Below, piece after piece: positions 7,300 to 18,197 of a DNA stretch of 51,555 nucleotides (position 1 is the first letter of the stretch; each line of letters starts with the position of its first letter). A program made the translations under genes and the position numbers. This DNA comes from SHVZ01 sp044223515 (GTDB lineage Bacteria > Pseudomonadota > Alphaproteobacteria > SHVZ01): positions 1 through 51,555 of the forward strand of contig JBGALV010000024.1 of NCBI GenBank assembly GCA_044223515.1, in the 5' to 3' direction. Under the pieces are notes generated by a model that was not told the DNA's origin, made no database searches, and was given only the letters and a program-made list of their open reading frames with translations.

Positions 7300-7973
7300 G
7301 CCGTCGGCTGCGGCGGCTGCGCCTGGCCATCGGCCGTGCGCGCCAGCGCGATGCGCACTGCGTCCGCACGATTGCGTGCTCCGATCTTGCGGAAGAGGCC
7401 GATCAGGTGTGTCTTCACCGTGACCTCGGAGACGCCGAGGTTCTGGGCGATCTGCTTGTTGGTCCAGCCCTGGACGAGCTCCTTCAGGACGTCCGACTCG
7501 CGCGGGGTGAGACCGTTGAAGCCGTTGGCGCCGTCATCGCGCCGGGCGATGGCCTCGTTCGCTTCCGAAACCATCAGGAACTTCGGGACGAAACGTCCGC
7601 CTGCCGCCATCTTCCTGACCGCGGCGATCAGCTCGTCCACGGGCAACGTCTTGGGCACGAACCCGGCCGCCCCCTCGTTCATCGCCTGCCGGGCTTCGGC
7701 CGGGGTCAACATGCCGGACATGAGCGCCACCGGAACCTTGCCGACCAGCTCGCGCATACGCCGCAGCCCCGTCAGCCCGTTCATGCCGGGCATGCGCACG
7801 TCCAGGAGGATCACATCATAGGGGATCGGCTCGTCCGAGCGCCGGGTGCCCGCCGCCTGATAGGCGGCATCAAAGCTCCGCACCGCCAGAACCTGGGTAT
7901 CCTCATCCCGTTCGAGCGTCATCTTCAGCATCTCGCCGACCAGCTCATGGTCGTCTGCAACCAGTACTCTCAC
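7296..7973 (-). CDS. NarL/FixJ-type response regulator
   Basis: A 225-residue DNA-binding response regulator with a receiver domain (1-125; ADD at 6-8, phospho-acceptor D58 in ILLDVRMPG, Lys in FVPKT) and a LuxR-type helix-turn-helix (about 160-215: LTPRESDVL, NKQIAQNLGVSEVTVKTH). GTG 7973 was chosen because the receiver begins at once (VRVLVADDHE) and a G-rich ribosome site precedes it. An in-frame ATG at 8045 would add 24 residues, but those codons are AT-rich at third positions, unlike every neighbour, so I read them as leader. No kinase is adjacent on this strand; the hybrid kinases at 9.8-16.9 kb are candidate partners. It is a candidate regulator of the local promoter elements, by position only. 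Confidence 0.9.
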   Translation of the reverse strand: MRVLVADDHELVGEMLKMTLERDEDTQVLAVRSFDAAYQAAGTRRSDEPIPYDVILLDVRMPGMNGLTGLRRMRELVGKVPVALMSGMLTPAEARQAMNEGAAGFVPKTLPVDELIAAVRKMAAGGRFVPKFLMVSEANEAIARRDDGANGFNGLTPRESDVLKELVQGWTNKQIAQNLGVSEVTVKTHLIGLFRKIGARNRADAVRIALARTADGQAQPPQPTA

Positions 7974-8074
7974 GACGTACCCCCCGTTCTTCTCTCGGTC
8001 GAAGGTTAACGCTTCATTCCTAAACGGTTTATGAATTTCGCTCATTTCGACCCCGGCTCTTCAAGCAAATATCT

Positions 8075-8089
8075 GTAAAATATTGTTAA
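8075..8089 (-). promoter_or_regulatory. CtrA-like box upstream of the NarL-type regulator
   Basis: Minus strand reads TTAACAATATTTTAC, which fits TTAA-N7-TTAA with one mismatch. It lies in a short AT-rich stretch about 100 bases before GTG 7973. CtrA controls motility genes in many alphaproteobacteria. A single degenerate match is weak evidence. Confidence 0.25.
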
Positions 8090-8097
8090 TGAGGCCC

Positions 8098-8123
8098 AAA
8101 AAAATGGACCCGACAGGGTCCAT
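8098..8123 (-). terminator. Intrinsic terminator after the first cheZ
   Basis: On the minus strand, ATGGACCC and GGGTCCAT form an 8-base-pair stem around a TGTC loop, followed by a run of T. It starts 6 bases after the stop of the CheZ-like gene. This is the clearest intrinsic terminator in the window. Confidence 0.85.
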
Positions 8124-8129
8124 CCTTCC

Positions 8130-8624
8130 TCAGTTGAACAAGGCGTCGATGTCGTTCTGAGCCAGGCCCTGGCCGCTCGTCTGAGGGCCGTTCAGCAGGG
8201 CGGCATCGCCCTTGGCGTCGGCATCCTTCATCTCGAGCGCAACGTCGTCCGGGACCTCGATGTGGTCCATCAGGTCGAGCGCGCACGCCACCCGGGCATC
8301 GAGGTTCTCAAGCAGCCGCGCGACCTTGGTGGAACGCTGACCCGTCAGGTCCTGGAAGCCGCAGGCCTCGAACAGCCTGACCAGCTGGACTTCGATAATA
8401 TTAAGCAACTCCATAGGCTTCCCGGCAGGAACCAGGGCCTGAAGCTGCTCGACCCGGGACAGCACGCTCTCGGCGATGGAGAGGATTTCCTCGGTGGCCG
8501 TCGCGGTCGTGGCCTTGAGCGCTTCCAGTTCCTCGGAGGCGGTCAGGAGGGGATCCTGGCCTTCGTCCGCATAACGGATCTTGGAAACTTCGGCCTTAAC
8601 GCGGGCGATCAGCGGGTCATACAT
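8130..8624 (-). CDS. cheZ: CheZ-like CheY-P phosphatase, short form
   Basis: A 164-residue helical protein with the CheZ active-site signature CGFQDLTGQR (residues 88-97). D92 and Q96 correspond to the catalytic Asp and Gln that position water for CheY-P hydrolysis. The C-terminus, GLAQNDIDALFN (153-164), resembles the CheY-binding N-terminal peptide of FliM and plays the part of the CheZ tail that docks CheY. ATG 8624 was chosen because GGAG precedes it and the promoter box lies 62 bases upstream; the frame extends to 8660. It is divergent from a second CheZ homologue and ends at a terminator. Confidence 0.88.
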   Translation of the reverse strand: MYDPLIARVKAEVSKIRYADEGQDPLLTASEELEALKATTATATEEILSIAESVLSRVEQLQALVPAGKPMELLNIIEVQLVRLFEACGFQDLTGQRSTKVARLLENLDARVACALDLMDHIEVPDDVALEMKDADAKGDAALLNGPQTSGQGLAQNDIDALFN

Positions 8625-8660
8625 GGGTCTTTCGCTCCTCGCGGAAGGTTTCGAGGCCAT

Positions 8661-8704
8661 TTATGGCGCTGTCCCAGCCCCTGCCTCCATCCACCAAAGG
8701 GATG
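8661..8704 (-). promoter_or_regulatory. Chemotaxis bipartite element, site i (short cheZ)
   Basis: Minus strand: CATCCCTTTGGTGGATGG (8704-8687), 13 of 18 matches, with GCCATAA at positions 38-44. The box end is 62 bases before ATG 8624. It lies back to back with site e, first bases 22 apart. Confidence 0.55.
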
Positions 8705-8725
8705 AGGCGGGCGATTGGGCCACCT

Positions 8726-8769
8726 CATACTTCCGGTGGATGGTTCCGGGCGCCCGGCCGGGGCCCTAT
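8726..8769 (+). promoter_or_regulatory. Chemotaxis bipartite element, site e (long cheZ operon)
   Basis: CATACTTCCGGTGGATGG (8726-8743), 15 of 18 matches, with GCCCTAT at positions 38-44. The box end is 55 bases before ATG 8799. It should drive the long cheZ and the two hybrid kinases behind it. Confidence 0.6.
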
Positions 8770-8798
8770 GGGGGAAATATCCGCCAAGAGAGTGCCCG

Positions 8799-9753
8799 AT
8801 GCCGCGCGTTCCCTCGCTCGACGACGACGACTATCTGGAGATCGAGGAAGCCGTTGCGAGCACCGCACGCGGCCGCGCCTTCCTTCGGATGCGCGACGGC
8901 CGCGCCAGCCTGATCACCGCCGGGGACCGCCGGAAGATCGTGACGGAGCTCGCCGACCTGCTCGACAGCCGGCAGCGGGCCGCTGCGGTCAACATCGACG
9001 TGCTGCAGCGCGACCTGAAGGAGCTGCGCGACCATATCGAGCGCAGCAAAGGCGAGATCGCGGCACTGGTGGGCAAGGACGGCAAGGCCCTGTCCGCGCC
9101 TCGCCTCAACGGCGCCACCGAGGAACTCTACGAGATCGTCGCCTCGACCGAGCGCGCCACCTCCGAGATCCTCGAGGCCACCGAATGGGTCCAGGAGCGC
9201 GTCACTTCGCTCGGCCTGAGCGACGCCGAACGCCAGGAGTTCGAGCAGCGCTGCATGGAGATCTTCACGGCCTGCTCCTTCCAGGACATCACCGGGCAGC
9301 GGATCGCCAAGGTCGTCGCGACGATGAGCTACGTCGAGCAGCGCGTCATCACGATGATGTCGATGTGGGACGCCGACGGCGCCGACCACGAAGCCGCGGC
9401 CGTCCGCACCACGATCGACGGCAATCGCCCGCGCGAAACCGACGGGACTCCTTCCGTGCCGGATGCCGAGAGCAGCCTGCTCAACGGACCGCAGCTTCCC
9501 GGCCATGGCCTGGGCCAGGATGCCGTCGACGCGCTTTTCGGCGCCGCCGCGACACCAGCCGCCGCTCCATCGGCTCCCGCCCCTGCCCCCGCGAAAGCTC
9601 CCTCGCCCGAGGCCAGGTCCGAGCCGAAGCCGGCCCCAACCCCGCCTCCCGCACCGAAGCCCGCCGCCAAGCCGGCGGCCGCGAAGAAACCCGCACCGCC
9701 GCCTCCGGCAGCCGCGACCGCACCGGCCGCCAAGCTAGACCAGTCCGCCGTCG

Positions 9754-9770
<17 letters not shown>
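8799..9770 (+). CDS. cheZ: CheZ-like CheY-P phosphatase, long form with two DALF tails
   Basis: A 323-residue protein. Residues 1-200 are helical and carry the CheZ signature CSFQDITGQRIAKV (159-172), with D163 and Q167 as catalytic residues. The tail LLNGPQLPGHGLGQDAVDALF (227-247, here split from its neighbours) matches the tail of the short CheZ. After a Pro/Ala/Lys-rich linker (248-311) comes a second copy, DQSAVDALFN (314-323). So it has one phosphatase core and two presumed CheY-docking peptides. ATG 8799 was chosen from GAGAG upstream and the promoter box 55 bases away. It overlaps the next kinase gene by 17 bases. The split from the short cheZ looks like an old duplication. Confidence 0.87.
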
Positions 9771-12351
<2,581 letters not shown>

Positions 12352-12367
12352 CGACCGAGGACGGAGG

Positions 12368-15300
12368 ATGGACGCCCTTTCCCCCAAGGCCGGCGGCAAC
12401 ACAGGCAGTCTTTCGATGTCGGAGCCGCAAGCCTCGGTCCCAGGTTCGGAGATCCTCCGCTCGATCCTCGAAGGAATCGGATCGGCCCTGATCTGCTATG
12501 ACCATAACGACCGAATTGCGTACTGGAACCGGTCGGCAGAGATCCTCTTTTCCGACGTTCGTCATGTCCTGCGGCAGGGACTGTCGAAGACGGAGTGGCT
12601 CAAGGCGAGAGAGTTCGCCGGCTATATGCCGGCGAGACGATCTACCCGCGGAGAGAGCCTCTCGTCCGACTTCGAGGAATGGCTTCTGCCCGACGGCCGC
12701 CGGCTCATGCGCGAGCGAACCGCGATCTCGGGAGGGCACCAGCTTTACGTCTATACCGACATTACCGAACGACTGGCCGCCGAGCGCGAGACGAACCGCG
12801 CTCTGGAAGCCGAGCGCGAGCGCTATGCGCTTCTGATCGAAGGCACCCGCGACGGCGTCTTCGACCGTGACCTGCGAACCGGGGACGGCTGGTACTCGCC
12901 ACGCGCTCACGAGATTCTGGGAGTGGCGGACGGCTCCCTGAACGGCATGCGGGCGAAGGTCGACACGTTCCTTCATGCAGACGACTTCGAGGCCTATCGC
13001 GCGCAACTCACGTCGGCCTTTGAGCGCCGCGATCAGGTGGTCGCGACCATTCGCCGGCTTCGCCATTCCGACGGCGGGTGGCGATGGATCCAGAGCCGGG
13101 CGCGCGTCGTCTACGACGAGGAAGGACGGGCGATCCGGCTGATCGGATCCTGGACCGACGTCACGGCCGAGAAGGAGGCCGACGAGCGGCTGAAGGCCAG
13201 CGAGGAACGCTATGCCCTCATGGTCGAGGGCACCCAGGACGGAATCTACGATATCGACGTAACGCATGACATCAGCTGGTTCTCGGCCCGCGCGCACGAG
13301 ATACTCGGCCTGCCGGACGGCGCGCTTAACGGGGCTCGCGCGAAAGTCCTTGCGCTGACCCATCCGGACGACCTGGCCGGGTATACGGAGAGGCTCCGCC
13401 GCGCCAACGAAAACAAGATCCGCATCATCGTGACCGTTCGACGCCTCCGGCACGCCGATGGGAGCTGGCGCTGGATCCGGTCTCGGGCGGTGGGAGTGGT
13501 CTCCGAGAGCGGCGCGCAACTGCGGGCCGTCGGGTCCTGGACTGACATCACCGCGGAGCGCGAGTCTGAAGACCGGTTGCGGGCGAGCGAAGAGCGCTAC
13601 GCCCTGATGGTCGAGGGCACCCAGGACGGCATCTACGACCGGGACAAGATCACCGGCAAGAACTGGTACTCAGCCAGAGCGCACGAGATGCTCGGCCTGC
13701 CCGACGGCGCGCTCAACGGCGACCGCGCCAAGATGCTTGCGCTGGTCCACCCGGACGATATCGCGCCGTACGACGAGACACTTCGAGAGGCGGCAGCGCA
13801 ACGTTCCAAGATCACCGTGACCACACGCCGGCTACGCCACGCCGACGGGGGCTGGCGCTGGATCAAGGCCCGAGCGCGCGCCATCTATGCCGAGGATGGC
13901 ACGCCCGTACGTGCGGTCGGCTCATGGACCGACGTCACCGCAGAGAAGGAAGCCGACGAACGTCTGAGGGCAAGCGAGGAGCGCTACGCCCTGATGGTCG
14001 AGGGTACCCAGGACGGCCTCTACGACCGCGACGCCGTAAGAAACGTCAACTGGTACTCGGCCCGCGCGCACGAGATGCTCGGCCTGCCCGACGGCGCGCT
14101 CAATGGCGACCGCTCGAAGATTCTCGCCCTTACCCATCCGGACGACCTCGACGCATACGAGGAGAACATTCGCCGCGCGATCGAGCGCCGCGCGCCGATC
14201 AATGTCTCCGTCCTGCGTCTCCGTCATGCCGATGGCAGCTGGCGCTGGATCCAGGTTCGTGGCCGAGCGTTATACTCAGATGCTGGCGCACCGCTGCGGG
14301 CCGTCGGCTCCTGGACGGACGTGACGGCGCAACGCGAGGCCGAAGTGGTGCTTCGCGAGAGCGAGCAGAACCTGCGCGATGCGCAAAGGCTGGCCAGGAT
14401 CGGCAGCTGGCGACGCGGCACCGACGGCCACCTGACGTGGTCGCAGCAATCCTACGAGCTCTTCCAGCTGGATTCGACCAAGCCTCTCGATCACGAGCGT
14501 ATCCTACTCTCCGTCTCTCCCGACGACCGTGCGGCGGTCGATCTCGGCTTCGCTGCCATCGACGAGCGCGATCCCGAAGCGTCGGAAAGCCAGGTTCGCT
14601 ATCGAGTGCGGCTACCCGACGGCAGCGACGCGATCTTCGCCGAGCTCACCATCGTAGAGCGCGATGCCGAAGGACGCATCCAGTCGGTCCACGGCACCGT
14701 TCAGGACATCACCGAGCAGGCGATGGCAGCCGAAGCCGTCCGATCCAGCGAAGCCAGGCTTTTCGCAATCCTGGATACGGCGCTGGTCGGCTTCATCTCG
14801 GTCGATGAAGACGGGAAGATCGTCAACTTCAACGCCGAAGCGGCGGCCACCTTCGGCTATTCCGCCACCGAAATAAGGGGCCAGTCGCTCGACATCCTCC
14901 TTCCTTCGGCATCCCGCTCGTACCATCGTGAGATGGTGAAGACGTTCGCGGCGAGTGCCGAGCGACAGAAGGCGATGTCGATCTGGCGCGAGGTCCGCGG
15001 CCAACGGAGCGACGGCTCCCTGGTCCCGCTCATGGCGGGCGTATCCAAGGTCAAGATTGCAGGCAAGATCACGATGACCGTGATCTTCCGCGACATGAGC
15101 CAGATCCACGCCGCCGAGGACGAGCTCGAGCGCCTTTCGGAAGAGCGCGAACGGCAGGTCGAGGAAGTCGCGCGGCGCTCGCTGCTGCTCCAGAGCGTCA
15201 TGGACACGATCACCGACGGCATGGCGATCGTTCAGGACGACGCCGGCGCGGTCCTGTGGAATGTCGGCTTCGTCAAGGTGATCGCCGCTGCGCGCGGCGG

Positions 15301-16873
15301 GCAGCACGACCTCGGCACGGTTCCCCTAAGGGCCACGATGCCGGATCTGCTCGGACTCCTCGGACTCGATCAGGAGACCGTCGCATCGATCCTCCGCGGT
15401 CCAGGAGAGATGCGCGAATGCATGCTCGACGACGGCCGCGCGCTGCGGGTTCAGGTCCTGCGGAGCGGCGAGTCGAGCTCGCTGCTCTGGATCTCCGACA
15501 TCAGCCGCCGCCGCAAGGAGGAAGCCGAGCGCATGGCGCTGCAGGAGCGCTTGATGCTCTCGCAGAAGAGCGACGCGATCGTCACCATCGCCGGCACCGT
15601 CTCCCACGACTTCAACAACCTCCTGACCATCATCCTCGGCTTCGCGACACTGGGTAAGTCGCAGCTCGACGTGCTGAATGCCATCCCGGCCGCCCTGGTC
15701 ACCGAGGACCCGCAGCAGCAGCGCTTCGTCCAGCACATGGCCAAGGCCACGGCGTCGGTCGGCAAGTCGCTCGACAACATCATCAGCGGCGCCACGCGGG
15801 GCAAGGGTATCGTCACCCACCTCACCGGCTTCGCCAGGCGGCGGCCGTCCGACCTGTCGATCGGGAACCTGTCCCGGACCCTGGACTCCGCCGCGAAGCT
15901 GATCGGCGCATCGCTTCCGACCTCGATCAGCTTCAGCACCTCTGGCATCGGCGCCGACCTGCCAGTCCGCCACGACCGCGGCAAGATCGAGCAGGTTCTG
16001 ATGAATCTGTGCATCAACAGTGCGCACGCGATCGACGGGAAGGCCGGATCGATCTCGGTCTCGGTCGGCCAGCTTCGCACCGACGGCGGCCGGGCCGACT
16101 CGATCGTCGCTTCGCTCGAGGATCCGGACGGACAGCGCGTGATGATCCGGACCACACCGGATGGCTGGCACCACATCTGGTACGGCAGCCTGCCGGTCGG
16201 GGAGTTCGTCAGGGTCGACGTGACCGACACCGGCAGCGGCATGAGCGCCGAGACGGTCCAGAAGATGTTCGATCCCTTCTTCACCACCAAGCCCAAAGGG
16301 CAAGGAACGGGTCTCGGCCTTCTCTCGGTCTCGCGTATCGTCGAGGAGCATGGTGGCGCCGTCCACGCCCGCTCGCGCGAAGGCACCGGCACTGTCTTCT
16401 CGTTCTTCCTGCCGGTCGCGGAATGCACCGAGTCACCGGTGGAAGCGCCCGCCGGCGACGGCCAGGCGGCGATCGCCGACGCCAGCCCCGGCACCGTGGT
16501 CTCGAGCAACCTGGTCCTGGTCGTCGACGACGAAGAACACCTGACCGAGCTCGTCCAGCTCTCGCTCGAGCGAGCCGGCTACAAGGTCGAGGCATTCAAC
16601 GACGTCGAGCTGGCCCTCCAGCGATTCCGCTCGGATCCCTCGGCCTTCAGCCTGGTCATCACCGACCAGACGATGCCGAAGATCACCGGCATCGAGTTCG
16701 CCGGGAAGCTTTCGGAGCTTCGGCCTTGGCTGCCGGTGCTTCTCTGCACCGGGTATTCGGCGCAGGCCCTCGACGAGAAGAAGCTCCCCGCCGGCATCTC
16801 GGGGCTGCTGCGGAAGCCCTTCACGCCGAAGGATCTTCTGGTCAAGATCCGCGCGATGTTGGGAGAGGAATAG
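12368..16873 (+). CDS. Soluble multi-PAS hybrid histidine kinase
   Basis: A 1501-residue kinase with no evident membrane segment. Domains: PAS (about 22-140); four near-identical PAS units of exactly 129 residues (151-279, 280-408, 409-537, 538-666); three more PAS-like domains (about 667-1050); H-box GTVSHDFNNLLTIILGF with H1080; ATPase domain (VTDTGSGM, GTGLGLLSV); receiver with D1433 in VITDQTMPK. ATG 12368 was chosen because AGGA lies 6 bases before it. A TTG 27 bases upstream, which overlaps the previous gene, and an ATG at 12416 are alternatives. The repeat units resemble PAS_3 type domains (RRLRHADG, WRWI, GSWTDVTAEKEA). It should act with the preceding hybrid kinase in the long cheZ operon. 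Confidence 0.92.
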   Translation: MDALSPKAGGNTGSLSMSEPQASVPGSEILRSILEGIGSALICYDHNDRIAYWNRSAEILFSDVRHVLRQGLSKTEWLKAREFAGYMPARRSTRGESLSSDFEEWLLPDGRRLMRERTAISGGHQLYVYTDITERLAAERETNRALEAERERYALLIEGTRDGVFDRDLRTGDGWYSPRAHEILGVADGSLNGMRAKVDTFLHADDFEAYRAQLTSAFERRDQVVATIRRLRHSDGGWRWIQSRARVVYDEEGRAIRLIGSWTDVTAEKEADERLKASEERYALMVEGTQDGIYDIDVTHDISWFSARAHEILGLPDGALNGARAKVLALTHPDDLAGYTERLRRANENKIRIIVTVRRLRHADGSWRWIRSRAVGVVSESGAQLRAVGSWTDITAERESEDRLRASEERYALMVEGTQDGIYDRDKITGKNWYSARAHEMLGLPDGALNGDRAKMLALVHPDDIAPYDETLREAAAQRSKITVTTRRLRHADGGWRWIKARARAIYAEDGTPVRAVGSWTDVTAEKEADERLRASEERYALMVEGTQDGLYDRDAVRNVNWYSARAHEMLGLPDGALNGDRSKILALTHPDDLDAYEENIRRAIERRAPINVSVLRLRHADGSWRWIQVRGRALYSDAGAPLRAVGSWTDVTAQREAEVVLRESEQNLRDAQRLARIGSWRRGTDGHLTWSQQSYELFQLDSTKPLDHERILLSVSPDDRAAVDLGFAAIDERDPEASESQVRYRVRLPDGSDAIFAELTIVERDAEGRIQSVHGTVQDITEQAMAAEAVRSSEARLFAILDTALVGFISVDEDGKIVNFNAEAAATFGYSATEIRGQSLDILLPSASRSYHREMVKTFAASAERQKAMSIWREVRGQRSDGSLVPLMAGVSKVKIAGKITMTVIFRDMSQIHAAEDELERLSEERERQVEEVARRSLLLQSVMDTITDGMAIVQDDAGAVLWNVGFVKVIAAARGGQHDLGTVPLRATMPDLLGLLGLDQETVASILRGPGEMRECMLDDGRALRVQVLRSGESSSLLWISDISRRRKEEAERMALQERLMLSQKSDAIVTIAGTVSHDFNNLLTIILGFATLGKSQLDVLNAIPAALVTEDPQQQRFVQHMAKATASVGKSLDNIISGATRGKGIVTHLTGFARRRPSDLSIGNLSRTLDSAAKLIGASLPTSISFSTSGIGADLPVRHDRGKIEQVLMNLCINSAHAIDGKAGSISVSVGQLRTDGGRADSIVASLEDPDGQRVMIRTTPDGWHHIWYGSLPVGEFVRVDVTDTGSGMSAETVQKMFDPFFTTKPKGQGTGLGLLSVSRIVEEHGGAVHARSREGTGTVFSFFLPVAECTESPVEAPAGDGQAAIADASPGTVVSSNLVLVVDDEEHLTELVQLSLERAGYKVEAFNDVELALQRFRSDPSAFSLVITDQTMPKITGIEFAGKLSELRPWLPVLLCTGYSAQALDEKKLPAGISGLLRKPFTPKDLLVKIRAMLGEE
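12818..14365 (+). repeat. Four tandem 387-bp PAS-coding repeats
   Basis: Units begin at 12818, 13205, 13592 and 13979, each exactly 387 bases. Each starts with Glu-Arg-Tyr-Ala-Leu and contains ARAHE(I/M)LG, DG(S/A)LNG, RRLRH(S/A)DG and GSWTD(V/I)TAE. Units 3 and 4 are the most alike. No length change has accumulated, which points to recent duplication or ongoing conversion. Confidence 0.9.
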
Positions 16874-16905
16874 GCGCCGGCGCCCAGTCCGCCGCAGCGG
16901 GTCGC

Positions 16906-17679
16906 TCAGGCGGCGACCGGAAGGTTCTGGGTGAACATCACGTTGCCTTTCGGGCCGATCATCGCGTAGGCGACCTCGCGCAGCTCGATGTGATGGATGC
17001 GCTTGTCGCACTTCCGCGCGGACCGCGTCAGCGCGTCGCCGATCTCCTCGGTGCTGACCGAGGCTTCCGAATGGTTGATCACGTCCCGCGCGGCCCTGAG
17101 CATGGTCGGGCACACGGTCGAGAGCTTGCTGATGATCGCGCCGAAGTCGGCCCCCCTCACCAGCACGAAGTCGACCTGCATGTCGAACTGGTGCTGGTAG
17201 GCCTTGCTCGAGTCGCGCACCGTGACGCGGAGCGGACGGGTCAGGTGAAGACGGGGCAGCACGGTCTTGGCCATTGCGCGGCCGAGCATCCAGGGCAGGA
17301 GCCGGATCGACCGCTTGATGAGGCGGAGTGCGACGAGGAGGACGATCAGGCCGCCGACGATCATCAGGACATGGCCCAGCAGCGAGCGTAGCGCCTCGTC
17401 GAGGCCCCAGCGCATCAGGTATTCTAACGTGAACTTGACGCCGTTGTTGCCGGCCAGGAGCCAGTCGGTCAGCCACGGCGGCGCCTCGCCGGAAGCGGCG
17501 GCGAAGATCGCCATCACCAGGGCGATGGCGAAGGAGGCCCCGACGAAGGCGACCAACGTTCCGCCGGCGAACATCGCCGCGTTCGTGCTCGACGTCGACA
17601 GCAGGCGGCGCCAGAGACGCCGCCGCGCCGCGTCGAGACGCTCGCGCATCGATGGCAGAACTGACGTCATCGAGTCCAC
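16906..17679 (-). CDS. Uncharacterised two-pass membrane protein after cheW
   Basis: A 257-residue protein I do not recognise. After a basic N-terminus there are hydrophobic segments at about 36-62 and 98-121, with about 35 polar residues between. A soluble C-terminal domain of about 130 residues follows, mixed alpha/beta in appearance (VDFVLVRGADFGAIISKL, then a final strand GNVMFTQNL). GTG 17679 follows the cheW stop by 8 bases with AAGG upstream; ATG 17670 or 17649 are alternatives. It is the last gene of cheA-cheW-this gene, so a function with the CheA/CheW complex at the membrane is plausible. It is not a recognisable FliL, MotB or chemoreceptor. Confidence 0.8.
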   Translation of the reverse strand: MDSMTSVLPSMRERLDAARRRLWRRLLSTSSTNAAMFAGGTLVAFVGASFAIALVMAIFAAASGEAPPWLTDWLLAGNNGVKFTLEYLMRWGLDEALRSLLGHVLMIVGGLIVLLVALRLIKRSIRLLPWMLGRAMAKTVLPRLHLTRPLRVTVRDSSKAYQHQFDMQVDFVLVRGADFGAIISKLSTVCPTMLRAARDVINHSEASVSTEEIGDALTRSARKCDKRIHHIELREVAYAMIGPKGNVMFTQNLPVAA

Positions 17680-17687
17680 GGGATGCC

Positions 17688-18173
17688 TTAGGCGGCCTTG
17701 CTCGCGACGACGCCGCCGACCAGGCGATCGACGTTCATGATCAGCAGCAGGCCGCCTTCGAGGCGATGAACCCCATCGCAGAGCTCCGCCCAGGCCGGAT
17801 TGATGTTCGGCGGGTTGGGCTCGAAGCTCGCCTCGCCCACCGGGCGCACGTCACCGACGGCGTCCACGACGAGCGCATAGGGCTCGCCCTTGTAGTGGAC
17901 GACCACGTTCATCGTGCGTTCCTCGGCGCGCTTCGGCAGGCCGAACCGGCGTCGCGCGTCGATCGCCGTGACAATCCGCCCGCGGATGTTCATGACGCCC
18001 GCGATCTCCTCGGATGCCAGAGCGACCGGTGTCATGCGCTGCTCGTTCAGGATGTCGTAGACCGCGAAGATCGGGATGCCGAATTCCTGGCTCCCGAGGC
18101 GGACGGTCACGTAGTCGGCGACGTCATCGCCGGTATCGGTCGCGGCCGAAGCCAGTGCCTGGGTTTCATTCAT
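17688..18173 (-). CDS. cheW: Chemotaxis coupling protein CheW
   Basis: A 161-residue CheW, usual length, linking receptors to CheA. It starts DYVTVRLGSQEFGIPIFAV, contains the conserved core NIRGRIVTAIDARRRFG with the receptor-binding Arg of the RG pair, and ends in LLLIMNVDRLV. ATG 18173 has AGGAG upstream. It lies 24 bases behind cheA and 8 bases before the membrane protein gene. It is the only free CheW here, although CheA itself seems to carry two CheW-like domains. Confidence 0.95.
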   Translation of the reverse strand: MNETQALASAATDTGDDVADYVTVRLGSQEFGIPIFAVYDILNEQRMTPVALASEEIAGVMNIRGRIVTAIDARRRFGLPKRAEERTMNVVVHYKGEPYALVVDAVGDVRPVGEASFEPNPPNINPAWAELCDGVHRLEGGLLLIMNVDRLVGGVVASKAA

Positions 18174-18197
18174 GACGTGAGCTCCTGTGTTCCGGCG

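Noticed and set aside
12818..14365. The periodic region as a CRISPR-like or non-coding satellite
   Set aside because: The period is a whole number of codons in a kinase gene, and the units are PAS domains.
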